Notes: generated from the sequence alone by a model not told the origin. A DNA stretch of 64,000 bases from Hofstenia miamia (GCA_900660155.1 CABFPE010000175.1:659798-723797), one strand, 5' to 3'; shown: positions 45,817 through 58,692, counted from the first letter of the stretch. Translations and numbers: made by a program.

Positions 45817-46107
45817 CTTGTGTATGTTGGACACTACAATTCGAGCAGCCAAAACAGCGTAATCAGGATGCTGAATAGCCATTGTTGCAGCTGTTTCTGC
45901 AGCAAGATTATCCAATTCAACAGTTGTAACACCACTGTAAAGCCCGTTAATGACTTTCATTGTTATGTAAGAGGGTTCAATAAAATCCATATTAAGTTCA
46001 TAACATAAATGTTGAATACGGGATGTTATTTTATCAAACATAACACGTTCTTTGCGGCCATCGCGTTTAACAACATACATCTTGCAAGGAGTAACAGAGG
46101 AAGGCAT
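45817..46107 (-). CDS. RRM1: Ribonucleotide reductase large subunit, exon 1
   Basis: This encodes the N-terminal ATP-cone allosteric domain (residues 1-97): [18 protein letters not shown], then [19 protein letters not shown] and [18 protein letters not shown]. The donor AAG/GTAATTT (45817) joins in phase 0 to ETKK of exon 2, exactly as in other animals. Two starts are possible: ATG at 46107, adding nine residues, or ATG at 46080, which aligns with the human start. Both lie directly behind splice-acceptor-like sequence: CCTGTTTAG three bases before the first, and CTGTTACTCCTTGCAAG directly before the second. A 5' UTR intron or trans-splicing is therefore possible. Confidence 0.96.
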
Positions 46108-49100
46108 CACTAAACAGGTATCACTACATCGATCACATCTAAAAAATCATACCTTACGATCAAACAAGCAACCAAATGAATGAAATGAAAATTAAGCGCC
46201 AAAAGTTACTACTATAAAGGTTCTTTTGTTAATAAGCAATATCGTAAATTTATGCAAGAATTTAAATGTACATGTATGGATGGCGTCGTCCTTCTTCAGC
46301 ATGCTAAATTTAAAATTATATTCATATCGAGGCTTAGGCTTTCAACAAATTATTACAAAAAGACAATATGATATTAATAGTATTTATTTTAGGGATTGCT
46401 TCAATAAAATTTTACTAATATTAGATAATTAAGGATGAATAACGGCTTAAACTGAAAAATATACTCTAATATTTTGCATGTTGCATTTATTGTCATTGTT
46501 TTGTTTACATTGCATTTCGTTAATACTGTTTAATTAGTAGAGGCAATGTGTGAACAATGTGAAATGTGAACACTAGTGCATTTACAATATAACAGACATG
46601 GCCAATAGTCGATAAATGACTCCTTCGGGGATTTTTGCATATGAATTTGTTTTGAGTTTTGTCTATAAAATGACAATCATTCTTACATCAATTACTGTTT
46701 TCCTTTAACAATATCAGGCACAGGCTGCCTTGGAATTTTTCTCATGTTTCCAAGTAGGAAAGGAAATATAGAATTTTTTTTGATTAAATTAATTGATAAT
46801 TTTGCATAAAAAGAAACTCATTATTAATGAAGATTATGAAAGTGCTCTCCGTGGTTTCCCCGTTAGACACGTAATCTATAACGTAGATGGTATTTCTCAT
46901 GTAATATTGCATAGATTTAATTATATCTGCTACGTGTCAAGTAGTCTTTTGTTTGTTAGTAAACCCATGGTTTTATTTTTTGTTATTTTTCAGCATGCAA
47001 GCGGAAGATTTTTTACATCAATCATTCCCGAATATTTGAATGAAGAAATAAGGATATCATCGAGTAGAAGGTAGGGTTAGGACTGTTTTTCCACACAAAA
47101 CTCTTAATCGACTAATCAAGACAGATTTTTGTTTAAAGACGTTACTTCTTTATTTTTGCTTTTTTAACGGAATTTTTTTCGTCATATGCATGTTTATCGG
47201 TACTTTCGCGTTATCTCAAGCCCCTTCCAAATTATGGCAAAAATTGCTAATTTATCAACATAATATTAATAACCTTAACTCTGACTCTAACCATGTCCCT
47301 AATCCAAAACATAATCCTAAATAAAACCCCAACCTTAAGCTAAATTCTACTCTAACCCTCATCTTACCCCAAACCATAAACCTCACATTATACTGTTCTT
47401 TATCATGATAGCGCGGACTCAATGAAAACTTATTTATTTTTAATTTTGTTAACAAAGCAAAGCCTTTTAGGAAGGCAAAAGTTCCTGTTTATCCAACCTA
47501 CCTTAACCGGATTCTTAAAAATTAGCGCTTGTTTGGTTACATACATCTATGCTGCATTTAATTCTTATATGTCGAAATCAAATTGGTCTATTTCTGTGTT
47601 AACATCAAACTGATGTTCAATACCATATCGTCAAAAATATCTTATTCTTGTTTTCCTATTTTTTCAATTTTAAGGAATTTTACGGCATATTCTCGTCTCT
47701 TTATAGGCTATATTATACGTATATCCACACTATGAAGTAAGCATTATTGAGAATGATCGTAGTCTATCGAAATTTAATGAAGAAAATTTAAACTCAAATG
47801 GCGTTCATAAATAAAAAGTAAATAATAAATTGAAATATAGTCTATATAGATTAATGTTTGATGTAATTCATTGCTTTGAAATCACAATCTTTTTTCATAT
47901 TAGCCTCAAATACATCTGGTTGTGAATTTTTAAGTTTAATTATACAATTTGATCCTTTATAAAAAGGTGCAATGTTTTTTTCAATTCAGGATGACTAACT
48001 AGTCGGTATTTACAGATTAGTTAATTTGTATTAGCTATTTTTCTAAGAGTTAGAAAATTGATTTATCTACGAAGTCTTAATAATTTGGTACACTTCATTA
48101 TGACAGTAGATATCCTTTATGCTCACTATAACGTAGATTTGCGATCTGGCTCGCACGACTCTTTCTGGACCATATCAGTCCAGTTGTAATGTTTGTCGAG
48201 TAAAGTTTCAATTCTTGTTCCAGTCCCCATACAATAAATACTATTTTGAGTTTCAGTTCATATTCCAGTCCCACTTTTGTTTTACACTCTACGAGTTAAC
48301 AATTTCATTCACTTCTCTGATTAATGTGATTAGTATGATAAAGCGATAATATTAAGAACTAGTCAATTACAGAAAACATTTAAGAGACTTCAAGTGATTT
48401 CGTTGTAATTTATTTACCCATCAAATCGACATCATAACAACACTTTGCTATTTATAATAGAAGTTCACTCTAACTATTGAATATTTCAAATTAACGTATC
48501 TCATAGTGCAATAAGTGTTTTATGGTTAAATAAAAATATCAATTTTTTGTTTAATTACTTTTTTAATTGTTTTGGCGGAGAACTCATATTTTGTATTATA
48601 AAGCTGCTATCTTGACTCATACTTTGTAATTTTTATGTATCAGGAAAAATAAAAAAATTGAATTTATATGTTTCAGTTCTAGTACAAAAAATATTTTTTC
48701 CAATTCCAGTTTATGGTTAAAAGAAAAAGCCGATCCTTTTCTGTTATATTTTCAGTCCCACTTCTCAACCGCCGTATAAACAATACACTGGTGTGTTCTA
48801 CTATCATGTACTCCACATTTCTAAACCAATTACCACAAAATGTTTACTAATTTTAAACATCAGTGCCAATAAAATTTGTAAAATTCCTTTAAAACCTGTG
48901 GTATGTCTATACATGTAGTTCATATTCAAGACAAATTAATAAAAATATTAAGTGTTAAAATCTTAGCGCATTCTTTAAGAATCATTGAAGATCTTTTGGA
49001 TTTAGTGATTTTGTGATTCAAGTAGTTTGAAGTATTATAAATATGTTATGAAAATCTATTTCTGCAGATTGATTTAATGGTCTTCAAACGTTAAAATTAT

Positions 49101-49496
49101 ATTATTGTTAGCAATTGTTTTTTGCTTTTGATGACCTTTCTTCACTTGATCTATTCCGTTTACAATAAGTCTATGCGCGCTTGACGTAAATCATGTTCAT
49201 AGAAGACATGCAAAAACTACTTGCTGAGCAAGTTGGGGTTAATGCAAACTCATAATGCTGCGATTTTTATTTTCACAATAAATATAATATGTAATATTAG
49301 AATTTATTGTGAATTTGCGTTTTTTTTGCTGTGAAAATTAAGTGATCATGTTTTATCTAACATTTGCAAGTAATATGCAAACGATAATAAACATTCTGTT
49401 CTATTGTTATTCTCCTGGAATAGTAAAGGCTTATTAGGCTAGTTTTTATGCATTGAATATAGTAGTAAACAATATTGTTAGATTGCCCCAAATATA
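46108..49496. other. Intergenic region between RRM1 and the CDK20 Tc1 element
   Basis: RRM1 promoter region without a clear TATA box. At 47274-47370 lies a run of degenerate CCTAAC/CCCTAA-like units (CTCTAACC, CCCTAATCC, TCTAACCCTC), resembling decayed telomeric repeats. No gene recognised. Confidence 0.45.
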
Positions 49497-51116
49497 CAGT
49501 ACTGGAAATATGTATTCGATCACTTCTTATTTTAAATAAATAATGAATATTTTTGGATCAAGTGTGCCTAAGATTATAACTAAGTGTTGCTTTGAGAAAG
49601 AAAAATCTGTATGTATAGTACCATAAAATATGTAGAATAACAATTGGCTATTAATTTTTAATCAAAATTAGAAAACTTGTATTGGAAAAATGTATTCGGC
49701 TGCCTGAAAAAATTTAACAAATGAACAAATCCAAAAAAAGTGAATTCAAAATATGATATATAAATTTATAATTAATGCAATATATGTCCTTAGCAACAAA
49801 ATGTTCTCATCTAATATTTTGTAGGGTGTCCCTTTGAGCGAATAACAGCTTCAAGTCAATCAGGGAATGATGCAAAAAGTCTTACAATAAAGCTGTTGGG
49901 AATTCATGAACATTTTTCTTTATTGCGCTCCACATCTCGTCTTCAGTGTGCTGTCCAATTCGATATTTGACCTCTTTCCACATATTTTCGATAATATTAA
50001 GGTCTGGAGATTGGCCAGGCAAGTCAACAAGGATAGCAACCCCATTATTGTGGAAGAAGTTTTTCCTTTCTTTTGAGGTATGACATGGAGCACCATTCTG
50101 CTGATATATTGAATCACTTGGAAGGAGTGGCAAGAGTTCCTTCTCGAGAATCTGAGCATATTGAAACCTTCGGAGAGTACCATTGAATTGAACAATCTTA
50201 CGAAGGCCACACTTCCATATTGCACTCCATACCACTACAGACTTCCCACCATACTTCATTGTGCCCCGAGTAAATTGAGGCAAAAATCTGAACTTCTGCC
50301 CAGTCGGTCTCTTTATCAACATTCTTTTTGATGAATATAGCTCAAATCTTGTCTCATCTGAAAATATAACATTAGACCAATGTTCAAATGAATTGTCTCT
50401 CATCAACTTGGCCCACCTCAGCTAGCGTAATCTTTGCTTTGAGGTTAAGAATGGCTTTCTGGGTGCCGCAAAAGTAGTTCTTTAAGATGTTTCGCACAGT
50501 TCTTGTAGTCATGAGGTGACCATCAGCCCATTCCTTGCGAAATTCCTCTGAAGTCTTCCTGGGATTTCGCGTTGAACGGCACACAAGAAATGATTGGGAG
50601 GTTTTGGAAATCTTCTTTGGTCTTCTGGACTTTGGCTTGGAGCAATGGTGTTTTCAGAAGTGAAACGTCTGATGATATCCCCGACGGTACTTCGAGGTCG
50701 CTCTACAAGTCGGGCTATATTACGTTGACTAATCCCTTTCAAATGTTTGGCTATAATTATCTCGCGGATGGCATGAGGTACGTGACCAGGCATCACATAT
50801 GGCGAAGAAGTCTGTTATTCGACATTTTTAATATAAATAATTTGAAAACACTCAACCATTGAAATTATTTACAGATTCTCTGATTTGGTCTGAAGTGGCC
50901 GAATACTATTTTCCAAGAAAGTATTAGCTAACAACAAGCATTGTAGCATTTCTCCTTGAGATTCACAATAAAGAGTGATAATTGTCTCAAGAATGATGAA
51001 TTCGTCTTTCTGCAACACCAAATCTAATTTTAAAATACCTATGACATTCTTGGCGTCTATTTCTTAGAAATATTTATAACAAATCATGGGTGGCCGCATT
51101 CTTTTTTCCAGTATTG
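49497..51116 (-). mobile_element. Tc1-like transposon with IR/DR ends, DD35E-type transposase relic
   Basis: The ends CAGTACTGGAAA and CAATACTGGAAA (complement) are each next to TA, giving a 1620-bp element. Inner copies of the end motif lie at 49680-49699 and 50899-50923, so each end has two sites (IR/DR layout). The transposase is on the minus strand. The helix-turn-helix is at 50796-50509 (GISQRNIARLVERPRST). After frameshifts the catalytic part runs 50406-49882, with the first Asp in FSDETRFEL and the Glu in IIENMWKEVK. The second Asp is changed to Asn (YQQNGAPCHTS), 35 residues before the Glu. It is inactive as written. The right end lies only 85 bp before the CDK20 ATG. Confidence 0.9.
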
Positions 51117-51201
51117 TATATGTCAATTTAACCAAACATGTATTTTAGTTTGAATTGAGTGCACTTATATTATCAATAGGATATTCGCCCAAATTTTTAT
51201 A

Positions 51202-51404
51202 ATGGATCAATACACAATGTTAGGTGCCATTGGGGAAGGAGCACATGGCGTTGTTTTTAAAGCAAAACATCTTCAAAGTGGTGAAGAAGTAGCCATGAAA
51301 AAAGTTCCCTTAAAAAGACTAGAAGATGGAATTCCGAATGCTGCTCTTCGTGAAATAAAAGCTCTCCAAGAAATTGGCGATAATCCTAACATTGTTACGT
51401 TGAG
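51202..51404 (+). CDS. CDK20: Cyclin-dependent kinase 20, exon 1
   Basis: CDK20 (also called CCRK) is a Ser/Thr kinase of the CDK-activating-kinase-like group, linked in other animals to cell-cycle entry and cilium regulation. This exon encodes residues 1-67 plus two bases. The glycine loop is GEGAHG (11-16), Lys33 lies in AMKKV, and the C-helix has RLEDGIPNAALREIKAL, the hallmark of CDK20, with Glu51. The donor TTGAG/GTATTT (51404) leaves phase 2. Frames that read on past the donor are intron. The ATG matches the family start MDQY. Confidence 0.97.
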
Positions 51405-53230
51405 GTATTTTCTATGCTTTATATTGTCCCTATTTCGCAATGGAAATAATGCAAGTTACGGTAGTCATAATTTCGTTTCATTATCTGTTTACCAGTGTAC
51501 ATGTACCTTGATAGCTTTATTCCTTTATTCGCTATTTCAAACGCAGTGTTTAAGAAATTTGCATCAAGTTATTATACATGTGACCTATATTTGCTCAACG
51601 GTACACCGAAACCGCCGTTTTCTTTCAAAAACGAAACCTAATCGAGAAAAAATGAAAACCCAATGTTTCGGTTGTAACACATATTTTGCTATATAGGAGC
51701 AGTCACATTTAATGCTATTTCAAAGAATGCGGTATTCTTGAAGCAAACACCAAAATGCTTGTCGAGTTGAAGCGTAATTTTTTTATTGGATTAGAAAAAC
51801 CGAAACCGAACTCATTTTTTTAACCCTGAGTGTTGGTTCTATTCATATCTCTCGAAAATATTCTTGCAAGGGAATAAATCTGTTCGTCGTTCTTAATGAA
51901 ACACTTAGAATTACTATAATGTTATAGTTTTTAAAAGGATATGTCATTTACACACCTTCAGTGCTAAACTTTATTATGTTATCCTTTTTTATTAATTGTT
52001 TCACGCATCGTTTGATCCGGATCAACCATGTAGTCAAAATCTACAGAGAACAAGGGTTTTAGCATTTTTAAACCCAAGCCCTTTTCAATAGGAGGTTAAT
52101 GTAATGTATTTATATATTTAATTGTGTAAACCCACCTGTTTGTTTTCAAGTAGTGAGATATTTAATGCGTTCTTCAACTAATTCTTGTCCAAGTTCCTTT
52201 TCTCTGATTACGTCTTTTAAGTAGAAACAATAAACAATGATTTGAATTTTACTCAAATTTGGCATTGAAACTTTAATCAAATTTGTTGGGTAATAAAACA
52301 TTTAAAGTTTATCTTGTTAAAATCTTGATAATCTAGTCAATGTAATATCCTACCTAATGATATCAACTGCGCGCTGTATTTAATAATAGTTGACAAAAAA
52401 ATCACTGCCATATCATATTTTTAATACGTAGTTGGAACATTTTTGATGTATCAAGAATCAAGATTGAGTAACTAAACGGATCGTGACACTTGCTCAAACC
52501 GTTGGTAATTCCATCTGATAGCATCAAAATTTGCAGTCACAATAAGGCACTGCCTTAATGCTAACATTAGTAAGTTTGCAAAGTTCAATTCAAATTTTCA
52601 ATATCTTACAAGCAATTTCATATGTTATGGGTCTCATTTGGCAATTCGATGACAAATTGGATGATGGACGGGATCGCGAATGAACTACATTTTTCCCACA
52701 GATCTCAATTCTACAAACATTTCAACAATATGGAGCTCACAACCAGGGATTTTTCTAATCGATACCCATTGCAAATATTCACCAAAGTTCAAGTCTAGTT
52801 TCAAATAATGGATAATTTAAATTTTAGCTTAGGGAATTGATTTGAATTTTTTGTAATTCATAAGACAATGTCTTCAATTAAATCATATATCTACAATGTC
52901 GTCTATCATTTTTATAAACATAAATACTAACCTGTTTCTTTCTTGTTTAATTTACACATTATTTTAATAAACGATTTATTATTGCAATTGCATTGTGATA
53001 TTATTGCAATTGCATTGTGATGTCAAGAAAGCAAAAGACAATAGTTCAGTTTCTTCTTGTAATACATGGTATTTAGGTACTAAATCGCCTCAATAATTTT
53101 TTTGAATTAATATCTAAGTGCGTCTTTGTGATTTAAAAATTCAAACTTTGTATTAAAATATATTTTTGTAACAATAAATTTATTTTTAAGTTAGTACTAA
53201 ATTTATGAATATCCACAATTAAGAATGTAT

Positions 53231-53271
<41 letters not shown>

Positions 53272-53564
53272 ATGCATAACTAAGAATTATATTTTTTATA
53301 TTTTTATCAAGTTTAGAGTTTTAAATTTTCGACTAGAAGACTATTTGTATGAATTTAGGATGTTGTAATCAAGCTTAATATGTAATGGGATGTCATGCAT
53401 TAATACACTAAATATAGGACTAATTGTATTTATTTATATTTGTTGTATCACCTATAAGGTAATGATAGAAAATGGTTGAAAGTTTATTGTGATTTTCATA
53501 TCGTGAGGTTAAATGCATTACTGTTCTCGTAATTTAATCGTCATAATCATAAGAGAAAGTTTAG
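51405..53564. other. CDK20 intron 1
   Basis: AT-rich, with a direct repeat TATTGCAATTGCATTGTGAT near 52979-53020 and an (AT)n tract at 53233-53268. No coding relic seen. Confidence 0.7.
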
Positions 53565-53850
53565 AGAAGTTTTACCGCATGGTACCGGTTTTATTTTGGT
53601 TTTCGAATACATGCTGTCGGATCTGGCTGAAGTCATTCGAGATGTTGGTCGTGATTTATCAGAAAGTCATATTAAAAGTTACATGCGCATGTTACTTCGT
53701 GGAGTAGCATTCTGTCACTCAAATGGAATCGTTCATAGAGATCTTAAGCCTGCGAATCTTTTGATCTCTTCGACTGGCCACCTCAAAATTGCAGATTTTG
53801 GATTGGCACGAATTTTCTCCGCTAATCCTGATCGACAATATAGTCATCAA
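53565..53850 (+). CDS. CDK20: Cyclin-dependent kinase 20, exon 2
   Basis: Residues 68-163. The acceptor GTTTAG/AGAAG supplies the last base of codon 68. [20 protein letters not shown] matches the hinge region of CDK20, then [11 protein letters not shown] (catalytic loop, Asp127) and [11 protein letters not shown] (Asp145). The exon ends in the activation loop at QYSHQ/GTAAGA. At position 161 this protein has Ser where human CDK20 has Thr in YTHQ, the site equivalent to CDK2 Thr160. Confidence 0.97.
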
Positions 53851-54303
53851 GTAAGATTAATTAAGTCATTCAATGTACTGCAGTTTATTGTGTTCTTTGT
53901 GGGACTCAATGGTAGGGCGAGGGGCTATTAAGCAAGTGATATAAATTTTGTTAAAATAGCACAAATATGGGTTGTTGATTGATACATTGAATATGCCATG
54001 GTTTGGCGTTGTCAATATTTGAGGAGAAAGGATTAAATTCTAAGTTTACTATGAACACATTCAAAAACTTAGGTGTTCAAAATTCATATTCATAATTGGA
54101 TGAAACCATTTACCCTATCATCATCATCACCATCATCATCATCACCACCATCATCATCAGTATGCATCCTAGTACTATTGTTAGGCACACATGTACAGTA
54201 TATTGCATTTATGAATTAAAATGATAATGTAGTAATAATAATTTATTTCTTAATAAAGCGCATCATACTTAAAAATTAACTCTAGTGCGCTAAGAATCAC
54301 AAA
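53851..54303. other. CDK20 intron 2, first part, with (TCA)n tract
   Basis: A TCA/CCA microsatellite lies at about 54117-54164. Nothing else recognised. Confidence 0.7.
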
Positions 54304-55690
54304 TTAAAAGTTGAGATCGGTCAATTGCTGTATGATAAGCTGCTCATGGTTAAGTGTTTTCTTGAAAACCGTAATAGATGATTCATTCCATAGGGTTACA
54401 GCCAAAGAGTTAAATAACTTTAGACCCCAAACGCTGAGCATATTGTCACCAGAAACAAGGGGAGTCTTAGGAATAACCAGTGACTTGCCAACTATTGTCC
54501 TTTTAGCAGCATCCTCCAAATGAACAGAACTAGATAAGTATGAGGGAGCAAAACCGTTAATGTATTTCCACGCCATTAAGCATAATTTGTACTTTATGCA
54601 AAACGAAAACTTTAGACAGCGATGTTGGTATAGAGCAGGACTAATGTCATCGTATTTCCCTAAGTTAAACACAAATTGCGATTTTGTACATGTTGCAGTA
54701 TTCTAGATGTGAGACCATACATACAACCATTCACAAAATCCAGTTTGGATAGTACTAATGTGAACAGTATGATGTGGCATCTTAATAACTTGATGGACGT
54801 GAGTAACTATGTCAAACTAATTGTCGAGAAGAATTCTAGGATTCTTGTCCATAAGCTAGGGATATTTGTATCTAATGGAATAATTCGTGAATTAAAGATG
54901 ATTTTCTTTATCTTACTACAATTCAAGCATTGAAGTGCTTGTGATAAAAGCTTCTGTAATTCATCCACAATAGTTTCAATTCTACTGATAGTATTGGTAA
55001 CATTTGAATTAACTTGAATAAGAGTTTGAGTGTCATCCGCATACATGTAATGTGTTATATTTAAGCTAGTAAAATAGCGACTAATAAATGCACTGTATAC
55101 AGTAAAATGTACCGGACCAAGTATTTATCCTTGCGGCACACAACCTTTTTACATTTTAGCTCTTGAACAATTGTCATTTCACATAACATGAACGACCAGA
55201 AATGTAAGGTATCATCCACTTGTGTGCAATCCCGCGTATACCACATTTACGTGAAATTCTTTGCAATACATCATGATTGACTACTTCAAAGGCAGTGCTC
55301 TGCTCGATTCATACCAATAGAACTGCATTATTGATGTCATTTGCATTGAGAATGTCATCCCTTAATGCAAGAATAACTGTCTCCACAGAATAATGTTGTC
55401 TGTAACCTGATTGATGAATAACAATAATTGGGTGCTTGCAAGAAATAAGACAAATTGCTTTTGAACTGCTTTTTGAGTGATCTTGTCTATAAAACTAAGA
55501 TTTGTGATTGGACGATGACTAGAAACATCATTATTTTTATTCTTTGGAATAGGAGTTACTTAACTAAACTTGACTAAAAGATGTTTGAAAGACCATAGGA
55601 ACAGATCAATTTTTATTTTGTTTTCTGCTATTAGTACCATCATTCAAATTTCGCTAAAAATTTGATTGAAGTAAATCTTAACTTTTTATT
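54304..55690 (-). pseudogene. CR1-like LINE reverse transcriptase relic
   Basis: On the minus strand, several frames give an HYSVETVILALRDD-like palm region near 55400, then MYADDTQTLIQVNSNV (motif C with both Asp intact, 55046) and TISRIETIVDEL. The typical CR1 tail is at 54672-54304 (LMAWKYINGFAPSYL, then TLWNESSITVFKKTL). Stops and frameshifts break the reading. It lies in CDK20 intron 2 on the opposite strand. Confidence 0.75.
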
Positions 55691-56612
55691 CTTTAGCCTT
55701 TCTCCTAACCCTTTCAGGAGCCTTCTCAAAGATAAGCTCAATAATGGAGGATAGCTGGAACTTTGCTGCGAGACACATTTTGTAACATATTTTCGTTGTT
55801 ATACCCATAACGTGGGGTGAAAATTTTCGACTTATAGATTTTCCCACAAAAAATATTCATTTTAAAGATTGTAGGTTCAAGTTTGAAGGCAATTTTTTAT
55901 AATTTAGTGTCAGTTCGATATGCTATAACACCAGTTTTAGAGTCAATTTTTTGGTTGCCTGCAATAACTTAGAATTTAATATTCTGCATACGAGCTAGCA
56001 CTTCTTACTCGCCTTTGATTCTTTTCTCTTTTAGAAATAAACCATAATATTGTTCCTTCCATGCGAAGATTATATAAAAATATTATGAATATTAGTTAAT
56101 GTTATATTCACTCTGTGTGCGCCTCTGAATATTGTGATATTGCCAGCTTTGTGCTGCATGCTTTCTTCTTCAACCGAAAGATTTGTAACTTTTTAAATAA
56201 TTTTATTTTACAAAGTAATTAATCGATGCGTTTTTGTTCTATTCTTTATTGATTTCAACATTCTTTAGATTTCCTTTGCCATTTTTATATTATCAACAGT
56301 ATATTTTAATTGCCATACGCTTTTGTTAATAATACACTAAAAACAAATTTGTCCATTGACGGATGTTATCAGTAAAAAGTTCAAAAATTCAATTAACTTG
56401 TACACCAAGTTAATGTAGTTTTCGGACTATTAGTTTTTCTTAATAAATACTTGTTTGTAAACAATTTTTCAGATCTTGTTAAGCATTCTCAAAAATGCGT
56501 TGCGTCCGGTAAAAGTAGTTAGCTAAAGTAGTTTATGTTAATTGTGTACTAACAAACTTGTTAGAAAGGCATGATAGGGGGTTTAGTTACAGCACTCTTG
56601 TACTAAATTTTA
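55691..56612. other. CDK20 intron 2, unrecognised part
   Basis: AT-rich, no coding or repeat signal that I can name. Confidence 0.5.
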
Positions 56613-57775
56613 GGCCCGTCGCACACTGCCGTTACCTTAACTTCAGTGTGCAACGGTATTTCTTAAGTTAAGGTTAAAATCGAGGTGTACGTTCTCGCAC
56701 ACTGCCGTTAAGTTAAGGTTTGTAAACAATCTCATAATTGCAAAAACACGAAGCCTGCCTATTTTGAGCGACCAAAACATAGATCTCTGCGCTATGCTAC
56801 AGAGACCCATGCAAAAATGTTTGAATTTGATAGCCATTTGTTTGTTGTTAGTTAAAAATGTAAATTAAGGTCATCAGGAACTTATAAAACCTTCATATCT
56901 AATTTTATTTGAAAGTTAAATCTAAGCATAAAACATGTTTTTCAGAACAAATGTTAGCTAAATTTCATTTAGTAATTTTTATATATTTGAATCATATACA
57001 CTAAAAGTAGTTGGGCACGTACGAAAACACAAATAATTTACAGGTAGTCAAAAAATTTTCTAGGAAAATTATAAAATCTCTCAAAGTGATTGAACTTTCT
57101 CAAATTCAAATTTGAATCTTTGCATGCAGCTAAAATTGTAATCGACCCAAAACTAAAAAGTGGGGAATGTATTGTCGTCAAAATTTAATAACTGCTAGCC
57201 GGTTTTTACCGGTAAATTTCTATTTGCATTTGGCGAATTTATAAAGTTGCAAATTGTGATACGGCTAGAATTGCACAACGCAAATCTCATGCAGATATTT
57301 ACATCATATTTATTGAATACAAAAAACATCAAAATAGTGTATTTTGATTTAATATTTTTGTTTGTAACTGTTTCATGAAAAAATAATTATTTTGATTTAA
57401 TCCATATAGTTTAGAGGGTTTGGCTTCGATTTTGTCCGAATGTTTAGTAATTATTCAAGATTTTATTGTTTAACTTTTTTGGACTTTCCTCTAGCTTGTA
57501 CATAAAGTGTCTATGGCTAGTGAATTTAGATTGGTATTGTCAATTTGGATGTTGATAAACATATATGTTTTATACCTAATAAAATTTCAATTACGAATAT
57601 GAAACTTTGATATTGTTTAAACTGTAATAAGCACACGAGTTATAAACTGAAGCAATGTTATTGTATAACTTAATAATTAGGTCTAATATATGTATTTATG
57701 TTTATTTTTGTATGCAATCTAACTCCAATAATGTTGTATATAAAGATATATATATATATATATATATACAAATAA

Positions 57776-57820
<45 letters not shown>

Positions 57821-58343
57821 AATAAATAAAATTTTTATCGAAATTTTTACTACACGAAATCAAGTCATTCTATTTATACAAAGTGGAAAACAGACTAATT
57901 TTATTTAAATCGACCTTATATTCTAAAAACTTTACGTTTTAAAAGAATATTTGCACTTGTAGCGTGAATGAAACCTCGTTCTTTTAACCAATGAAATCAC
58001 TGATTTCCTCTAAATGCATTGTTTTTATTAAACGCGAACATGTGTTATTGACGTCACTCAATTATACTGCAATCTGATTGGCATGTTAATTTCCAATTTG
58101 TTTATGGCAATTTATTAAATTCTATCTAAAAATATTGTCAAAATCAGTCATCAAAAAACGAAACCGTCGCACACTGCCGTTAAGATAAACTTATCTTAAC
58201 TCTAGAAAAAACGTTAAGGTTCGCGTTGCGGTTGCGTTTACGAGAACGTACATCTCGATTTTAACCTTAACTTAAGAAATACCGTCGCACACTTCCGTTA
58301 AGGCTTAAGTTAAGGGTACCTTAACGGCAGTGTGCAATGGGAG
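56613..58343. mobile_element. 1.7-kb Harbinger-like non-autonomous element
   Basis: The left end GGCCCGTCGCACACTGCCG and right end (complement) CTCCCATTGCACACTGCCG are flanked by TTA (56610-56612 and 58344-58346). The inverted homology runs about 110 bp, including TTTCTTAAGTTAAGGTTAAA, with repeated GCACACTGCCGTTAA boxes inside each end. No transposase is present; the core is AT-rich and holds two (AT)n tracts (about 57745-57831). It ends 88 bp before CDK20 exon 3. Confidence 0.75.
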
Positions 58344-58431
58344 TTAGATTGTCCCGACTTATAATGTGAGGCTTTAATAATTAAAATACAATTATGGAAT
58401 TTCAAATGTTTGCATTTTAATAACTGCTTAG

Positions 58432-58692
58432 GTTGCCACTCGCTGGTACAGAGCGCCAGAACTGCTTTATGGAGCAAAGAAGTATGACGAAGGCGTTGAT
58501 TTATGGGCTGTCGGTTGCATTTTCGGCGAGTTGCTTAATATGTCGCCATTGTTTCCTGGTGATAAGGACATAGATCAGTTGTGTTGTGTTCTTAGGGTAC
58601 TTGGAACACCATCGGAGAATTCCTCTATGAGAGATTTACCAGATTATAAGAAAATAATTTTTCCTGAAAATGAGCCTATTCCATTTGAAGAG
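58432..58692 (+). CDS. CDK20: Cyclin-dependent kinase 20, exon 3
   Basis: Residues 164-250, phase 0 at both ends (GCTTAG/GTTGCC and GAAGAG/GTATGC). It holds the P+1 and APE region [15 protein letters not shown], then [22 protein letters not shown] and [11 protein letters not shown], all typical of the CDK C-lobe. The stretch after LGTP ([15 protein letters not shown]) is slightly shorter than in human CDK20 and lacks its Trp. Confidence 0.97.

Noticed and set aside
51405..51696. Extension of the CDK20 first exon to the stop at 51696
   Set aside because: Similarity to CDK20 ends exactly at the GAG/GTATTT donor and resumes in phase at 53565.
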